This document shows, piece by piece, positions 9,270 to 19,636 of a stretch of 64,000 nucleotides of DNA. The notes under the pieces were generated by a model, which worked only from the letters and a program-made list of their open reading frames with translations, was not told the DNA's origin and did no database searches. Each line of letters opens with the position of its first letter. The first letter of the stretch is position 1. Origin of the DNA: Peribacillus asahii (GTDB lineage Bacteria; Bacillota; Bacilli; Bacillales; DSM-1321); NCBI RefSeq assembly GCF_004006295.1, contig NZ_CP026095.1:2466001-2530000 (forward strand). Direction: 5' to 3'. A program made the position numbers and the translations under genes.

Positions 9270-9887
9270 ATGTCTGAATTGACAACTGTAGTAAAAGAAC
9301 GTCGCTCGGCTAATAACTTTTTAGAAAACCAACCGATTTCCATAAATGAATTAAATGAAATATTTGAATTAACGAAGTTTGCTCCTTCTGCAAACAATTT
9401 ACAGCATGCAAAATATATTGCTATTTTAGATACACACATAAAGGAACAAATTAAAGAAGCTGCTGGTCAATATAAAGTGTCGACCGCTTCCGCTGTGATT
9501 CTTGTACTTGGTGATAAAAAAGCTCACCAAAACGTTGCGCAAATTTATGAAGGGTTACTCCATTTAGGCATTATGGACCAACGAGAATATGAGGAGACTG
9601 TTAACAGCATTATAACGGATGCAGAAACAAAAGGAGAAAAATTTCAAAGTGAGGAAGCGATTCGAAACGCTTCTCTTTCAGCCATGCAATTTATGCTCAT
9701 CGCCAAAGACAAAGGCTGGGACACTTGTCCAATGATTGGGTTTGATCAAGCAAAAGTACGAGAAATTTTAAACATTACCAATCAATATGAAATTGCACTA
9801 ATGATTACAATTGGAAAAGAAAAAACAGCCAGCAGGCGACCACGAGGATATCGTAAACCTGTTACGGAATTTGTTACATATATATAA
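9270..9887 (+). CDS. Nitroreductase family protein
   Basis: FMN-dependent NAD(P)H oxidoreductase acting on nitro compounds or quinones, 205 residues. The N-terminus VVKERRSANNFLENQPIS is the family's FMN phosphate-binding region; FAPSANNLQHAKYIAI and the late GWDTCPMIGFDQAKVREIL block complete the pattern. It resembles the B. subtilis YdgI/YodC group, but the physiological substrate is unknown. The start has AGGGGTG about eight bases upstream. It is a single gene with its own terminator and converges on the next gene. Confidence 0.87.
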   Translation: MSELTTVVKERRSANNFLENQPISINELNEIFELTKFAPSANNLQHAKYIAILDTHIKEQIKEAAGQYKVSTASAVILVLGDKKAHQNVAQIYEGLLHLGIMDQREYEETVNSIITDAETKGEKFQSEEAIRNASLSAMQFMLIAKDKGWDTCPMIGFDQAKVREILNITNQYEIALMITIGKEKTASRRPRGYRKPVTEFVTYI

Positions 9888-9888
9888 A

Positions 9889-9924
9889 AAACGAAGAACA
9901 GTTTGAAAGCTGTTCTTCGTTTTT
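9889..9924. terminator. Terminator between convergent genes
   Basis: AACGAAGAACAG pairs with CTGTTCTTCGTT across an 8-nt loop, followed by T-rich sequence on the plus strand and A-rich on the other side, so it can serve both converging genes. Confidence 0.9.
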
Positions 9925-9930
9925 TATTTC

Positions 9931-10332
9931 TTAAGGTTTAACGGCATTCCCTTCTTCCACAATATGATGAAGTAAATGAGCAAGATGATGAACTGGACCA
10001 TACTCTTCACTTTCTTCCTCTTCTTCTAATTCATCGATACCGTGTAAATATAAAGCCATAAATTCGTAAAAATCATTTTGAGAAAATGAATAAAAATCTG
10101 ATGGATCTTCCGCATCCTCCGCATCCTCTTCATACTTCAATACGAGATGAGATACATCCCCTTCCTCATCTTCCGCATCCAAAAATACGAAAAATCCAAT
10201 ATTCGTATCGAGTTCGAATAATCTTCGAATTCCACCACTTGTTGATTTTTCAAACTCAGCTTCTGTTAATTTTTGAACTTGCATGCTGTCTACATTATCT
10301 TCTTGATGAAATCCAACAATAAAAGTATTCAT
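9931..10332 (-). CDS. Hypothetical acidic cytosolic protein
   Basis: 133 residues, no signal peptide or membrane segment, strongly acidic with DAEDEEGD, EEDAEDAEDP and ELEEEEESEEY clusters and a His-rich HHLAHLLHHIVEEG end. A good GGAGG ribosome binding site supports the start. The DNA is locally repetitive in the acidic stretch. I do not recognise the family. It lies upstream of exoA in the same direction with about a 55-bp gap after its own 5' side, so co-transcription is uncertain. Confidence 0.65.
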   Translation of the reverse strand: MNTFIVGFHQEDNVDSMQVQKLTEAEFEKSTSGGIRRLFELDTNIGFFVFLDAEDEEGDVSHLVLKYEEDAEDAEDPSDFYSFSQNDFYEFMALYLHGIDELEEEEESEEYGPVHHLAHLLHHIVEEGNAVKP

Positions 10333-10386
10333 TGTAACCTCCCATTAGTCTTCAGAATACTACTAGTATGTCCTCACATTTTATTT

Positions 10387-11142
10387 TTACAAGTTCATTT
10401 CTAAAACAATGGGACAATGATCACTGCCTAAAATATGACTATGTATATCAGCATCTATTAAATCATTTTGCAAGCGCTCTGATACGATAAAGTAATCAAT
10501 ACGCCAACCAATATTACGTTCACGCACTTTAGCCATATAAGACCACCACGTATACGCGCCCTCTTTGTCTGGATAAAAGTAACGGAATGTATCTAGGAAA
10601 CCTGCGGCAAGCAAGTCTGTCATTTTCTCTCGTTCTGCCATTGTAAATCCTGAATTCCCAACATTCGATTTAGCATTTTTTAAGTCACACGGTTGATGAG
10701 CAACATTTAAATCCCCGCAATATACAACAGGCTTGACTGCATCAAGCTCAACTAAATACGCACGAATTTTATCTTCCCACTCTAAGCGCTCGTCCAATCG
10801 CGATAAATCTCGCTTTGCATTAAGGGCATACACATTGACCATATAAAACGTATCAAATTCTAGTGTAATAATTCTTCCTTCCGGTTCCTCTTGCTCATCA
10901 CCTACACCATATTTTATCGATAAAGGTTGTTGCTTCGTGAAAATGGCTGTACCCGAGTACCCTTTCTTAAGGGCATAATTCCAATATTGATGATATCCTT
11001 CTAATTCAAGCTCGATTTGTCCCTCTTGAAGCTTTGTTTCTTGTAAACAAAAAATATCTGCATCTACTTCTTTAAAATAATCTAAAAATCCCTTCTTTAC
11101 ACAAGCTCGTATGCCATTTACATTCCATGAAACTAATTTCAT
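10387..11142 (-). CDS. exoA: Exodeoxyribonuclease III / AP endonuclease
   Basis: Mg2+-dependent base-excision repair enzyme cutting 5' of abasic sites and removing 3' blocks. At 251 residues it matches B. subtilis ExoA. The exonuclease-endonuclease-phosphatase fold motifs are clear: MKLVSWNVNGIRA, FCLQETKL (metal-binding Glu), YCGDLNVAH (catalytic Asp/Asn), RIDYFIVS and the terminal GSDHCPI (catalytic His). It stands alone between the hypothetical acidic protein and the terminator of the glycogen operon. Confidence 0.95.
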   Translation of the reverse strand: MKLVSWNVNGIRACVKKGFLDYFKEVDADIFCLQETKLQEGQIELELEGYHQYWNYALKKGYSGTAIFTKQQPLSIKYGVGDEQEEPEGRIITLEFDTFYMVNVYALNAKRDLSRLDERLEWEDKIRAYLVELDAVKPVVYCGDLNVAHQPCDLKNAKSNVGNSGFTMAEREKMTDLLAAGFLDTFRYFYPDKEGAYTWWSYMAKVRERNIGWRIDYFIVSERLQNDLIDADIHSHILGSDHCPIVLEMNL

Positions 11143-11209
11143 ATTTTGTCTTCTCCTTGTTGCTATCTTTTTCTTATACTATATCCGATTATGATCATGA
11201 AAACAAAAA

Positions 11210-11247
11210 CCAAACATGGATAGAGTCTGAACTCTACCCATGTTTGG
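11210..11247 (-). terminator. Terminator of the glycogen operon
   Basis: A nearly perfect stem, CCAAACATGG(G)TAGAGT with its complement, and a short loop, followed by TTTTTG on the minus strand. It begins right at the glgA stop, so the operon ends with glgA. Confidence 0.92.
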
Positions 11248-11248
11248 T

Positions 11249-12697
11249 TTAAAAAGCAGGGACCGCTGTCGTTTCAACTAAAGATTCATATAACTCAATA
11301 TATGCTTTTGATGATGCATCCCAGCTATAGTCGAACCTCATCGCTCTTTCGGCAAGATTTTGCCATTTTTTCGGCTGAAAACGATATAAACCAACCGCTC
11401 TCTCAATCGTATACAGCATATCATGCGCATTATAGTTCGTGAAACTAAACCCATTTCCTTCATTTATAAACTCATTATAAGGAATGACCGTATCTCGAAG
11501 CCCACCCGTTTCTCGCACAATCGGCAATGTTCCATAACGAAGTGCGATTAATTGTCCAATGCCGCATGGTTCAAATTGAGATGGCATTAGGAATAAATCA
11601 GAACCTGCATAGATTCGTCGTGATAATTGCTCATCGAAATACGTCTGAACAGACACCTTATCCGGATACTGCGCTGCTAAATCTCGCAGTGCAGATTCAT
11701 AATAGGCATCTCCTGTACCAAGTATAACAAGTTGAACATGTTGACTCATCATTTCATGAAAGACACGAAGAACTAAGTCTATTCCTTTTTGTTCAACGAG
11801 ACGAGTAACCATTGAAATAACGGGTATTTCATCATTTATAGGAAGATGTAAGTCTTCTTGAAGCTTGCGTTTATTCTCCATTTTTCCTGCATATGTTTTA
11901 TACGGTTTAAATAAGGAAGAATCCAGCCTTGGATTATACACTTCATAATCGACGCCATTAATAATCCCTTGCAGACGATTACTTCGTTTACGAAGAAATC
12001 CATCAAGTTGCTCACCGTAATAACCTGTTTGAATTTCTCCCGCATAACTTGGACTAACAGTTGTTAAATAATCAGAAAAAGCTAATCCCGCTTTTAAATA
12101 ACTTACATTTCCATAGAATTCAAACGCGTCCATATGAAAATACAACTCACTTAAATCCAATAATTCCGATAATACTGACTTAGGAAATACTCCTTGATAG
12201 CGTAAGTTATGTATCGTAAACACTGTTTTTAAGTTACGATAAAAGGGATGATTGCTAAAATGACTTTTTAACAAAACACTAATCGGTCCAGTTTGCCAAT
12301 CATGACAATGAATAATATCTGGTTTTTCTTCTAAATAAGGTAACGCTTCTAACACCGCTCTTGAAAAGAAAGCAAATCGCTCTCCATCATCAAAATATCC
12401 ATAGCTACCATGTCGTTTAAAATAATATTCATTATCTAAAAAGTAGTAATTAATCCCATTATCAACCAATTTTTCAATCCCGCAAAATTGCTTTCGCCAA
12501 CCTACCGGTACTTCAATACTCGTCATATAAGTTAGCTGTTGCTTATATTTAAAAGGAAGATCTTCAAACTTTGGTAAAACAACACTAACTCCTATTTGTT
12601 GTTTTTTCAGTGCTTTTGGCAGCGCTCCAATGACATCGCCTAACCCGCCTGTTTTAATATATGGGGCACATTCTGAAGCAGCAAATAATACATGCAT
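11249..12697 (-). CDS. glgA: Glycogen synthase (ADP-glucose)
   Basis: GT5 glycosyltransferase adding glucose from ADP-glucose to alpha-1,4-glucan ends in the cytoplasm. 482 residues, normal length. The N-terminal ECAPYIKTGGLGDVIGALP carries the KTGG ADP-glucose site; the C-terminal GT-B domain has VTRLVEQKGIDLV, FLMPSQFEPCGIGQLIALRYG and the following VRETGGLRDTV. It begins 15 bases after glgD and is the last gene before a strong terminator. Confidence 0.96.
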   Translation of the reverse strand: MHVLFAASECAPYIKTGGLGDVIGALPKALKKQQIGVSVVLPKFEDLPFKYKQQLTYMTSIEVPVGWRKQFCGIEKLVDNGINYYFLDNEYYFKRHGSYGYFDDGERFAFFSRAVLEALPYLEEKPDIIHCHDWQTGPISVLLKSHFSNHPFYRNLKTVFTIHNLRYQGVFPKSVLSELLDLSELYFHMDAFEFYGNVSYLKAGLAFSDYLTTVSPSYAGEIQTGYYGEQLDGFLRKRSNRLQGIINGVDYEVYNPRLDSSLFKPYKTYAGKMENKRKLQEDLHLPINDEIPVISMVTRLVEQKGIDLVLRVFHEMMSQHVQLVILGTGDAYYESALRDLAAQYPDKVSVQTYFDEQLSRRIYAGSDLFLMPSQFEPCGIGQLIALRYGTLPIVRETGGLRDTVIPYNEFINEGNGFSFTNYNAHDMLYTIERAVGLYRFQPKKWQNLAERAMRFDYSWDASSKAYIELYESLVETTAVPAF

Positions 12698-12712
12698 AAT
12701 AAGGCACCTCCA

Positions 12713-13819
12713 TTAAATAACTTCCGCCTTTTTGATAACTAGTGGTTCGTTTTCTCCAACAGCCTTTTTCGCTTTCGTAATTCTTACTTCTTTATCCGCG
12801 ATAACATTTTCAACAATAGCGCCCTCTTCGATTTCACCTTTTTGCATAATAATGCTATTTTTCACGATTGCTCCTTTTTTCACTTTAACCCCGCGGAATA
12901 GAATGCTGTTTTCAACTGTCCCTTCAATATCGCATCCATTAGCAACTAAAGAATTTTTCACATTTGATGACTGTCCGTACTTAGCTGGAGGCTCATGTTT
13001 AATTTTCGTAAATACACTCCATTCCTCACTAAAGAAAGATTTAAGAGTTTGAGGGTTTAAAAACTTCATATTACTAGCATGAAAACTTTCGATAGAATGA
13101 ATAAATGGCAGATCCCCAGTAAAGTGATATCCTTTTACATTTAAACAATGAAGGTTAGCTTTTACCGCATCTTTTAAAAAATTATATTCTTCATTCGCTG
13201 CACACTTTTTAATCAAATCGATAAAAAGAGATTTACTAATTACATACGTTTCAAGCGAAATATGGTCGCCCGCTTGCGGTACATTAAATAAGTTAATATC
13301 GGTTACATTTCCGTCCTCATTCACTATACATTGATGATAAATTAACTTTTCAACAGCACCGTCGTAAAAATCTTTATACACAACGGTAATATCTGCTTGA
13401 TTTTCTCGATGAAAAGCAAGGATTTCATTGTAATCCATTTTACATACATGATTTCCTGGTGAAATAATCACTGTATCAGCATTTACTCGTTCAAAAAAAC
13501 TTAAATGATTATGAAACTGTTTCATATCACCCATACTCGATTCATGCGGCTGAATAGGAGGCAAAATAAATAATCCTCCTGAACGTCGATCTAGATTCCA
13601 TTCCTTCCCTGATCCAAGGTGATCCATCAAGGATAAGTATCTTTCTTTCGGAAAAACGGCAACTAAAGAAATATCAGCATTAATAAAATTCGACATCGTA
13701 AAGTCAATAAGACGATAACGACCTCCGAAAGGAACGGATGCTATATTACGGTGAGTCGTTAATTCTTTTAAATATTGCTTCTCATTAATTAGATTAATAA
13801 GGCCTAATACATTTCCCAT
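12713..13819 (-). CDS. glgD: Glucose-1-phosphate adenylyltransferase subunit GlgD
   Basis: Partner of GlgC in the ADP-glucose pyrophosphorylase of Bacilli, modulating its activity. 368 residues with nucleotidyltransferase and C-terminal left-handed beta-helix parts (SILFRGVKVKKGAIVKNSII). It keeps PFGGRYRLIDFTMSN, but the G-x-G-x-R-L pyrophosphorylase loop seen in GlgC is replaced by INLINEKQYLKEL. That is expected of the non-catalytic GlgD subunit. It is 15 bases from both neighbours, so translation within the operon is tight. Confidence 0.94.
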   Translation of the reverse strand: MGNVLGLINLINEKQYLKELTTHRNIASVPFGGRYRLIDFTMSNFINADISLVAVFPKERYLSLMDHLGSGKEWNLDRRSGGLFILPPIQPHESSMGDMKQFHNHLSFFERVNADTVIISPGNHVCKMDYNEILAFHRENQADITVVYKDFYDGAVEKLIYHQCIVNEDGNVTDINLFNVPQAGDHISLETYVISKSLFIDLIKKCAANEEYNFLKDAVKANLHCLNVKGYHFTGDLPFIHSIESFHASNMKFLNPQTLKSFFSEEWSVFTKIKHEPPAKYGQSSNVKNSLVANGCDIEGTVENSILFRGVKVKKGAIVKNSIIMQKGEIEEGAIVENVIADKEVRITKAKKAVGENEPLVIKKAEVI

Positions 13820-13834
13820 GACGATCGCCCCTTA

Positions 13835-15001
13835 TCAAATATTCGTAATCTTTTTTTGGTTAGTAGAAGTAATCGTTTGACCTTCTCCTATTAAAGTAAT
13901 CTTAGCTGATGGATTGGAGTTTCCAATCACAGCCCCATCTTCTATCACACAATTACTATCAATAATCGCTCTTTCAATATGAACATTATCTCCAATATGA
14001 ACATTCGGCATAATGACGGAATCTTTAATAGTTGTATTATAGCCAACCTGAACATTATAGGATAAAACAGAGTGCTCCACTGTACCATAGATCATGCACC
14101 CTTCATTTGTAAGAGATTGTTTAATGACTGCCTCTTCCCCAATATAATGCGGCGGATGATTCGCGTTTCTGGCGAATACTTTCCAATCCGGATCATCTAA
14201 TTGAAACTGAGGGTTTACCTCTAGAAGATCCATATGCGCTTCCCAAAGGCTTTCCACTGTTCCAACATCTTTCCAGTATCCTTCAAAATGATAGGCATAT
14301 AAATGTTTTCGGTCCTCTAACATATTAGGGATAATATTTTTACCAAAGTCGTGATCCGAGGTTAAATCCCTTTCATCCTCTATTAAATAACTTCTTAGTG
14401 TTTTCCAGTTAAAGAGGTATACACCCATTGAAGCTAAGTTACTTTTCGGATATTCGGGCTTCTCATCAAATTCGGTAATTTTTTGATTGTCGTTAGTATT
14501 CATAATGCCAAAACGGCTCGCTTCTTGCCATGGTACTTGAATAACTGCAATTGTCGCTTGGGAGCGTTTTTCAATATGATAAGCGAGCATTTGACTATAA
14601 TCCATTTTATAAATATGATCACCGGAAATAATTAAAACATTTTCTGGATTATATCGATCTATATATTGAATATTTTGATAGACTGCATTCGCCGTTCCTT
14701 TATACCACTCCCCACCGTCTTTCCCTTTATAAGGAGGTAGTACCGAAACGCCGCCGAAATCCGAATCCAAGTCCCATACTTTACCATTCCCGACATAGTC
14801 GTTGAGTAAATGAGGCTGATATTGCGTTAAGACACCAACCGTATCAATACCAGAATGTGTGCAATTACTTAAAGGAAAGTCAATAATTCTATATTTCCCT
14901 CCGAAAGGAACAGCTGGTTTAGCTAATCCACTTGTTAATTCTCCTAATCGAGACCCCTGTCCGCCGGCTAATAACATTGCAACCCATTTCTTTGAAGCCA
15001 T
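13835..15001 (-). CDS. glgC: Glucose-1-phosphate adenylyltransferase, catalytic subunit
   Basis: Makes ADP-glucose and pyrophosphate from ATP and glucose-1-phosphate, the committed step of bacterial glycogen synthesis. 388 residues. Motifs: [15 protein letters not shown] (pyrophosphorylase loop), [34 protein letters not shown] and [14 protein letters not shown], then hexapeptide repeats such as [19 protein letters not shown]. The start codon overlaps the glgB stop by one base, indicating translational coupling. Confidence 0.96.
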   Translation of the reverse strand: MASKKWVAMLLAGGQGSRLGELTSGLAKPAVPFGGKYRIIDFPLSNCTHSGIDTVGVLTQYQPHLLNDYVGNGKVWDLDSDFGGVSVLPPYKGKDGGEWYKGTANAVYQNIQYIDRYNPENVLIISGDHIYKMDYSQMLAYHIEKRSQATIAVIQVPWQEASRFGIMNTNDNQKITEFDEKPEYPKSNLASMGVYLFNWKTLRSYLIEDERDLTSDHDFGKNIIPNMLEDRKHLYAYHFEGYWKDVGTVESLWEAHMDLLEVNPQFQLDDPDWKVFARNANHPPHYIGEEAVIKQSLTNEGCMIYGTVEHSVLSYNVQVGYNTTIKDSVIMPNVHIGDNVHIERAIIDSNCVIEDGAVIGNSNPSAKITLIGEGQTITSTNQKKITNI

Positions 15002-16935
15002 TATCCCTTCACTCTCCCCTGTCTTTTTTGCGTTTGCTTCATAAAAACTGAAATAGCTAATGGTGGTACAGTTATTTCCATACTATAACGTTGATTATGA
15101 TAAGGCTTCTTTTGAACAGCAATTGGCTGCCTATTACACTGACCCGTTCCACCAAAAGAAACGTCATCGCTGTTTAACACCTCGATATATTTTCCTAATG
15201 ATGGAACACCGATACGGAAGTTATGATACACATCGGCTGAAAAGTTGCACACAATCAGCGCATAATCCCCTTTACGTTTGCCCTTTCTAATAAAACTAAT
15301 AATACTCTGTTTATGATTATTCGGATCAATCCATTCAAACCCTTCCTGATCATGGTCAAGTCTCCATAAGCAAGACGACTGCTGATAAAAATGTTGCAAA
15401 GCACGGAAAAATCGAGCCAACTTTGTGTGTGATTCATAGTCTAATAGTAACCAATCTAATTGCTCTTCATCTTTCCATTCAATAAATTGACCGAATTCTC
15501 CGCCCATAAACAATAATTTTTTTCCTGGATGTGTGATAAAATACCCATAAAGTAAACGAAGATTCGCAAACTTTTGCCAATAGTCACCTGGCATTTTATT
15601 TAGAAGAGAACGTTTCCCATGTACAACATCGTCATGTGAAAAAGAAAGCACAAAATTTTCTGAGAAGGCATAAAATAACGAGAATGTTAAGAGGTTATGA
15701 TGATAAGGTCGATGACTTATATCCAGCTTCATATACCGAAGAATATCATTGACCCAGCCCATATTCCATTTAAAATTAAAGCCTAGTCCTCCTACATCCG
15801 TTGGTGATGTAACCAGCGGCCAATCTGTCGCTTCCTCAGCCATCATTAAAGCAGTAGGATACTTATGAAATACCGCTTCATTTAATTTTTTAATAAAGGC
15901 AATCGCTTCTAAATTTTCCTCTTCGCCATACTGATTGAAGATCCGCTCTGGAAGCGGGTTATCATGATTTAAGTAAACCATCGAGGATACTGCATCAATG
16001 CGAAAGCCATCAATATGATACACATCCATCCAAAACATGGCATTAGAAATTAAAAAACTAACAACCTCTGGCTTTCTAAAATCAAAGCTATACGTTCCCC
16101 ATGCCGGGCGTTCCGCTCTTCGAAAATCGATTGGTTCATATAAAGGAGTGCCATCAAATCTTCCTAAGCCATGAGCATCTTTACAAAAGTGAGCAGGAAC
16201 CCAATCTAAAATGACCCCAATTTGATGTTGATGACATTGATCCACAAAATACATGAAATCCTCTGGAGTACCATACCGACTTGTGAGTGAATAATAACCA
16301 GTCAACTGATAGCCCCATGATTTATCATATGGATGTTCCATAACGGGCATGAGTTCGATATGTGTAAATCCGTTATCTACTACATATTCAATCAATTCAT
16401 CAGCAAGCTCTCGATACGTATAAAACTCCCCGGTCTCCTTTTGTTTCCACGTTCCAATATGTACTTCATAAATGGACATCGGTTTATGATACACATCTTC
16501 CTTTTTTCGTTGAGCCATCCATTTGGAATCTTGCCAATTGTACGTATCTAATCGCTTAATAACTGAAGCTGTCTTGGGACGTAATTCCGAATAAAAAGCA
16601 TATGGATCTGCTTTGAGAATGATATGATTACTTGGTGTATGTATTTCATATTTATACAATTCACCTTCCTTTAAGTCAGGCACGAACAGGACCCAAATTC
16701 CCGATCGTTCAATCCTTTCCATTTGATGATTCTCTCCGTTCCAATGATTAAAATCACCAACAACGGATACACCTCTAGCATGAGGAGCCCAAACGGTAAA
16801 CCTTACACCTTCTTGATTCGCTTTTTTCACAAAATGTGCACCAAGCAATTTATAACTTTCATAAAGTGTTCCTTCATGAAATAAATATAAATCAGTGGGA
16901 TTTATTTCATAGCAAGCATCAACAGTATTATTCAA
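15001..16935 (-). CDS. glgB: 1,4-alpha-glucan branching enzyme (TTG start)
   Basis: GH13 enzyme introducing alpha-1,6 branches in glycogen. 644 residues: an N-terminal CBM48 (about 20-115), the catalytic barrel with [17 protein letters not shown], nucleophile Asp314 in GFRIDAVSS, acid/base Glu367 in MAEEATDWP and [10 protein letters not shown], then the all-beta C-terminal domain. The start codon is TTG at 16935, with GGAGGTGG seven bases upstream. No ATG or GTG nearby fits better. First gene of glgBCDA; a GH15 gene with its own terminator precedes it. Confidence 0.96.
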   Translation of the reverse strand: MNNTVDACYEINPTDLYLFHEGTLYESYKLLGAHFVKKANQEGVRFTVWAPHARGVSVVGDFNHWNGENHQMERIERSGIWVLFVPDLKEGELYKYEIHTPSNHIILKADPYAFYSELRPKTASVIKRLDTYNWQDSKWMAQRKKEDVYHKPMSIYEVHIGTWKQKETGEFYTYRELADELIEYVVDNGFTHIELMPVMEHPYDKSWGYQLTGYYSLTSRYGTPEDFMYFVDQCHQHQIGVILDWVPAHFCKDAHGLGRFDGTPLYEPIDFRRAERPAWGTYSFDFRKPEVVSFLISNAMFWMDVYHIDGFRIDAVSSMVYLNHDNPLPERIFNQYGEEENLEAIAFIKKLNEAVFHKYPTALMMAEEATDWPLVTSPTDVGGLGFNFKWNMGWVNDILRYMKLDISHRPYHHNLLTFSLFYAFSENFVLSFSHDDVVHGKRSLLNKMPGDYWQKFANLRLLYGYFITHPGKKLLFMGGEFGQFIEWKDEEQLDWLLLDYESHTKLARFFRALQHFYQQSSCLWRLDHDQEGFEWIDPNNHKQSIISFIRKGKRKGDYALIVCNFSADVYHNFRIGVPSLGKYIEVLNSDDVSFGGTGQCNRQPIAVQKKPYHNQRYSMEITVPPLAISVFMKQTQKRQGRVKG

Positions 16936-17156
16936 AATTCCACCTCCATTCCTTTCTTAAATATATATTCGTTATAATTCTGTTTAATCCTTCCATATCT
17001 CTCGACTTCACCTGTAATAATTAACCATTTAATTCAACAAAATATTATATTCGACAAAATATTTACCTGTTTAGAAATTGGATACGTTGTTCATGAATAT
17101 TGTTGATTTATACGTTATGTAACAGCACCCAAAAATTAAATAAAACAAATGAAAAA

Positions 17157-17181
17157 GCCCCTCCTATTCAACAGGAAGAGC
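17157..17181 (-). terminator. Terminator of the GH15 gene
   Basis: GCTCTTCCT and AGGAGGGGC pair (with G-U pairs) across a 7-nt loop and are followed by TTTTTC on the minus strand, about 20 bp past the stop. It separates the GH15 transcript from glgB. Confidence 0.82.
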
Positions 17182-17200
17182 CCGCGCTTATTTGAGTATG

Positions 17201-18214
17201 TTAAGTTACCTGTTCATTGCGCATATTGTCCATTTTTATTAAAAATAGATACGATAAGGAAACGGACCAGGCTAACGGGGTATTTCCATTTGGTATATTT
17301 TTGCCGCCGATATATAGTTCCGGCACTTCAAAATTAGCTGGGATAATTTTTTTCGTTTTCTCAATATATTGTTTCGCCATATTGTTCATACCTAGTTCTA
17401 AATAGCATAGCCCAAGCCATGGAAACCCAAAACACCACTCAGCTTCGCTGCCTTCATTATAATATTGATCATTTTCATAACGGATGCAGCCATAGGTTCT
17501 TTCTAATTTATTGGAGACATTTTGTACGATTTTTAAAGCGGTTTTCCGATCTACAACTCGATACGGATAAATCAGTGAAAGTAAAGCTAAGTCTGTTTCC
17601 TTTGTTTCACTTTCTCTAGGCAGCATAAATCGTAACGTTTCTTCTCCTTTTTTAATTAGTTCTTCCTGTACGTTCACAAGCATTTTGACGGCATTTAATC
17701 CTGCAACACAGGCGCCAATGCTCGATGCATGCAGCTCCATATTCTCTTCCCACATACCATTATCGATTGCTTGCCAATATTGTAAGCACTCTAAATAATC
17801 GACTAACTTCTGAACAATTTGGAGATCTCGTTCATCACGAATCACTTTTTTCCCATGACGAAAACCTTCGCCTACTCCCCATAAAAAAGCACCAATGGCA
17901 TCATTTTGAGCATGCCCCCACTCAACAGGAATTTCCTTTAAATCCGTTGAGTATCTAGAATGGATATATTCAAATAAATAAATTGGTTTTTTCTCTGTAT
18001 GAATATCAATCTTCCATTCATAATTACGAAATAAGTCGAACAAAGCCTGATACGCTTTCTCATAACGGTCTGAAGAATCTGTTAAAAAAGGGAGCACGGT
18101 ATAAACAACATCTCTAATCCAAACATAGCTATAATCTTTAGAGAGACTGGCCGTATATGCCCCATTCGAAAGTCGCATCCGATCAAGAACTTCAATGGCC
18201 TTGTTTACATTCAT
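17201..18214 (-). CDS. Glycoside hydrolase family 15 (glucoamylase-like)
   Basis: Probable inverting alpha-glucosidase/glucoamylase-type hydrolase releasing glucose from alpha-glucan ends, 337 residues from the start at 18214, which has GGAGGT nine bases upstream. Family features are YSYVWIRDVVYTVLPF, WGHAQNDAIGAFLWG, the WEENMELHASSIG block and YNEGSEAEWCFGFPWLG, an (alpha/alpha)6 toroid. No signal peptide, so it should act on internal glycogen. It lies directly upstream of glgBCDA in the same direction and may supply part of the breakdown activity, since no glgP follows glgA. Exact specificity is inferred from family only. Confidence 0.78.
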   Translation of the reverse strand: MNVNKAIEVLDRMRLSNGAYTASLSKDYSYVWIRDVVYTVLPFLTDSSDRYEKAYQALFDLFRNYEWKIDIHTEKKPIYLFEYIHSRYSTDLKEIPVEWGHAQNDAIGAFLWGVGEGFRHGKKVIRDERDLQIVQKLVDYLECLQYWQAIDNGMWEENMELHASSIGACVAGLNAVKMLVNVQEELIKKGEETLRFMLPRESETKETDLALLSLIYPYRVVDRKTALKIVQNVSNKLERTYGCIRYENDQYYNEGSEAEWCFGFPWLGLCYLELGMNNMAKQYIEKTKKIIPANFEVPELYIGGKNIPNGNTPLAWSVSLSYLFLIKMDNMRNEQVT

Positions 18215-18409
18215 TAGATAAACACCTCCGTAGCTTTTTGCTTTACTCTCAGTGTTGACAAAACCCTCATTTCTAAACATCGCCCTCTAGTTTTTAAGCG
18301 CTTTCATAAACTCAACTGCAAAACCTGCTCCCTTAACCTATATATCTGTACTGTTAGTGTATGTAAGAGCTCCTTGATTTGATAATAGTTTTAATCTATA
18401 TGAAATAAA

Positions 18410-18448
18410 GAGCAGCCCATATTATCTGTTACTTAATATGCGCTGCCC
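18410..18448 (-). terminator. Terminator of azlCD
   Basis: On the minus strand GGGCAGCGCATATT pairs with AATATGGGCTGCTC (one mismatch and a G-U pair), followed by TTTATTTC. It lies about 80 bp past azlD. Confidence 0.8.
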
Positions 18449-18528
18449 TTTATTCGTTTAAGCTTTATCTATCTTCTTTTCAATGCAGTGTGTAACACTT
18501 TATTCTATTTAGCCTTATTATAAATTGA

Positions 18529-18843
18529 TCAAAAGAAAAATCTTAAAATCATTAATGATATGACACCCACCAATACAGTGCCTAATAAGCTTCGTGAAAA
18601 AATCGCGACAAGAAATGTGGGTAACGCAGCTAGTAAAGATAACAGGTTATCCGATATAGCAAATTGATTGTTTGATAATAGAAGTTCTTGCGCAAGCAAA
18701 GCAGCCATAACAGCTACAGGTATATGCTTCAACCAATTAATGCCCCATTCTGGAATTTGAATACGACTTAGCAATACTAACGGTACAACTCTTGGAATAA
18801 AAGTAACAATAGCTGAGCCAACAATGACTAATAAGATATACAT
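18529..18843 (-). CDS. azlD: Branched-chain amino acid transport protein AzlD
   Basis: Small membrane partner of AzlC in an exporter of branched-chain or related amino acids, 104 residues with about four membrane segments and the conserved TFIPRVVPLVLL near the N-terminus and LPTFLVAIFSRSLLGTVLVG toward the end. I chose the start at 18843 because GGAGATAA, which includes the azlC stop, sits just upstream. A start at 18855 would overlap azlC. Stop and start are two bases apart, so the pair is coupled. Confidence 0.9.
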   Translation of the reverse strand: MYILLVIVGSAIVTFIPRVVPLVLLSRIQIPEWGINWLKHIPVAVMAALLAQELLLSNNQFAISDNLLSLLAALPTFLVAIFSRSLLGTVLVGVISLMILRFFF

Positions 18844-18845
18844 GT

Positions 18846-19562
18846 TTATCTCCATCGCTCAATCACCATCCCAATTGTAGCCGCCGCGATTGTTGCTATA
18901 ATCACGCCCGCACTTCCTGGGAAAAGAAAGCTAGAAATAACAACAATCAAAACGGCACTTAAAGCAACTATAATATCAACAAAGTATTTTTTATGACTCA
19001 TAATTTGTAAAATAAGGAGCCCAATAAACATCGCTGGCAAAGCAAAATCCAATCCATATTTCTCCGGTGTTGGAATCCACTGTCCGAAAAATCCACCTGC
19101 TATATTAGCAAGAACCCAATTTAGATAAGCTGTAATGTTTAATCCTAACATCCATTTATAATTTAGCTGTTTTTTATGCTGTGCATGATTAATCGCAACG
19201 CCAAATGTTTCATCCGTTAGCAAAGCGCCTGTTAGTATATTTTGCCCTATTGTTTGCTTGCGAAAATAAGGAGCTATTGCTGCACTTAATAATAAATGCC
19301 GACTATTTACAAAGAAAATGGTAAATACAATAGCTGATATCGGATGAGCAGCTGCAATCATCCCGGCCGCAATAAACTGACCAGATCCGGCATATAAAAT
19401 TAAAGATATAAGGGCAATTTCAGCAATGCTTAAACCCGCTGTCTTTTCGACAACTCCCGCCGCAAAACCGATACTCAAATAGCCTAATAAAGTAGGCACA
19501 CAATCTTTAACCCCTTGCCAAAAACTATCTTCTTCCTCGTAATATAATGCACTTTCGTTCAT
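18846..19562 (-). CDS. azlC: Branched-chain amino acid transport protein AzlC
   Basis: Membrane subunit of the AzlCD exporter, 238 residues. After a short acidic N-terminus come GVKDCVPTLLGYLSIGFAAGV, LYAGSGQFIAAGMIAA, FFVNSRHLLLSAAI and GALLTDETFGVA, all characteristic of AzlC. About seven membrane segments are predicted by hydrophobicity. The ribosome binding site is GGAGGGG. It forms a two-gene operon with azlD. No regulator gene of the AzlB type adjoins. Confidence 0.93.
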   Translation of the reverse strand: MNESALYYEEEDSFWQGVKDCVPTLLGYLSIGFAAGVVEKTAGLSIAEIALISLILYAGSGQFIAAGMIAAAHPISAIVFTIFFVNSRHLLLSAAIAPYFRKQTIGQNILTGALLTDETFGVAINHAQHKKQLNYKWMLGLNITAYLNWVLANIAGGFFGQWIPTPEKYGLDFALPAMFIGLLILQIMSHKKYFVDIIVALSAVLIVVISSFLFPGSAGVIIATIAAATIGMVIERWR

Positions 19563-19636
19563 GTATTTCCCCTCCGCTGATGACCGAAAAACTTTCTGCT
19601 GTAATGTGTAGTAGTGGAACTTCCATAAGTCAATGA

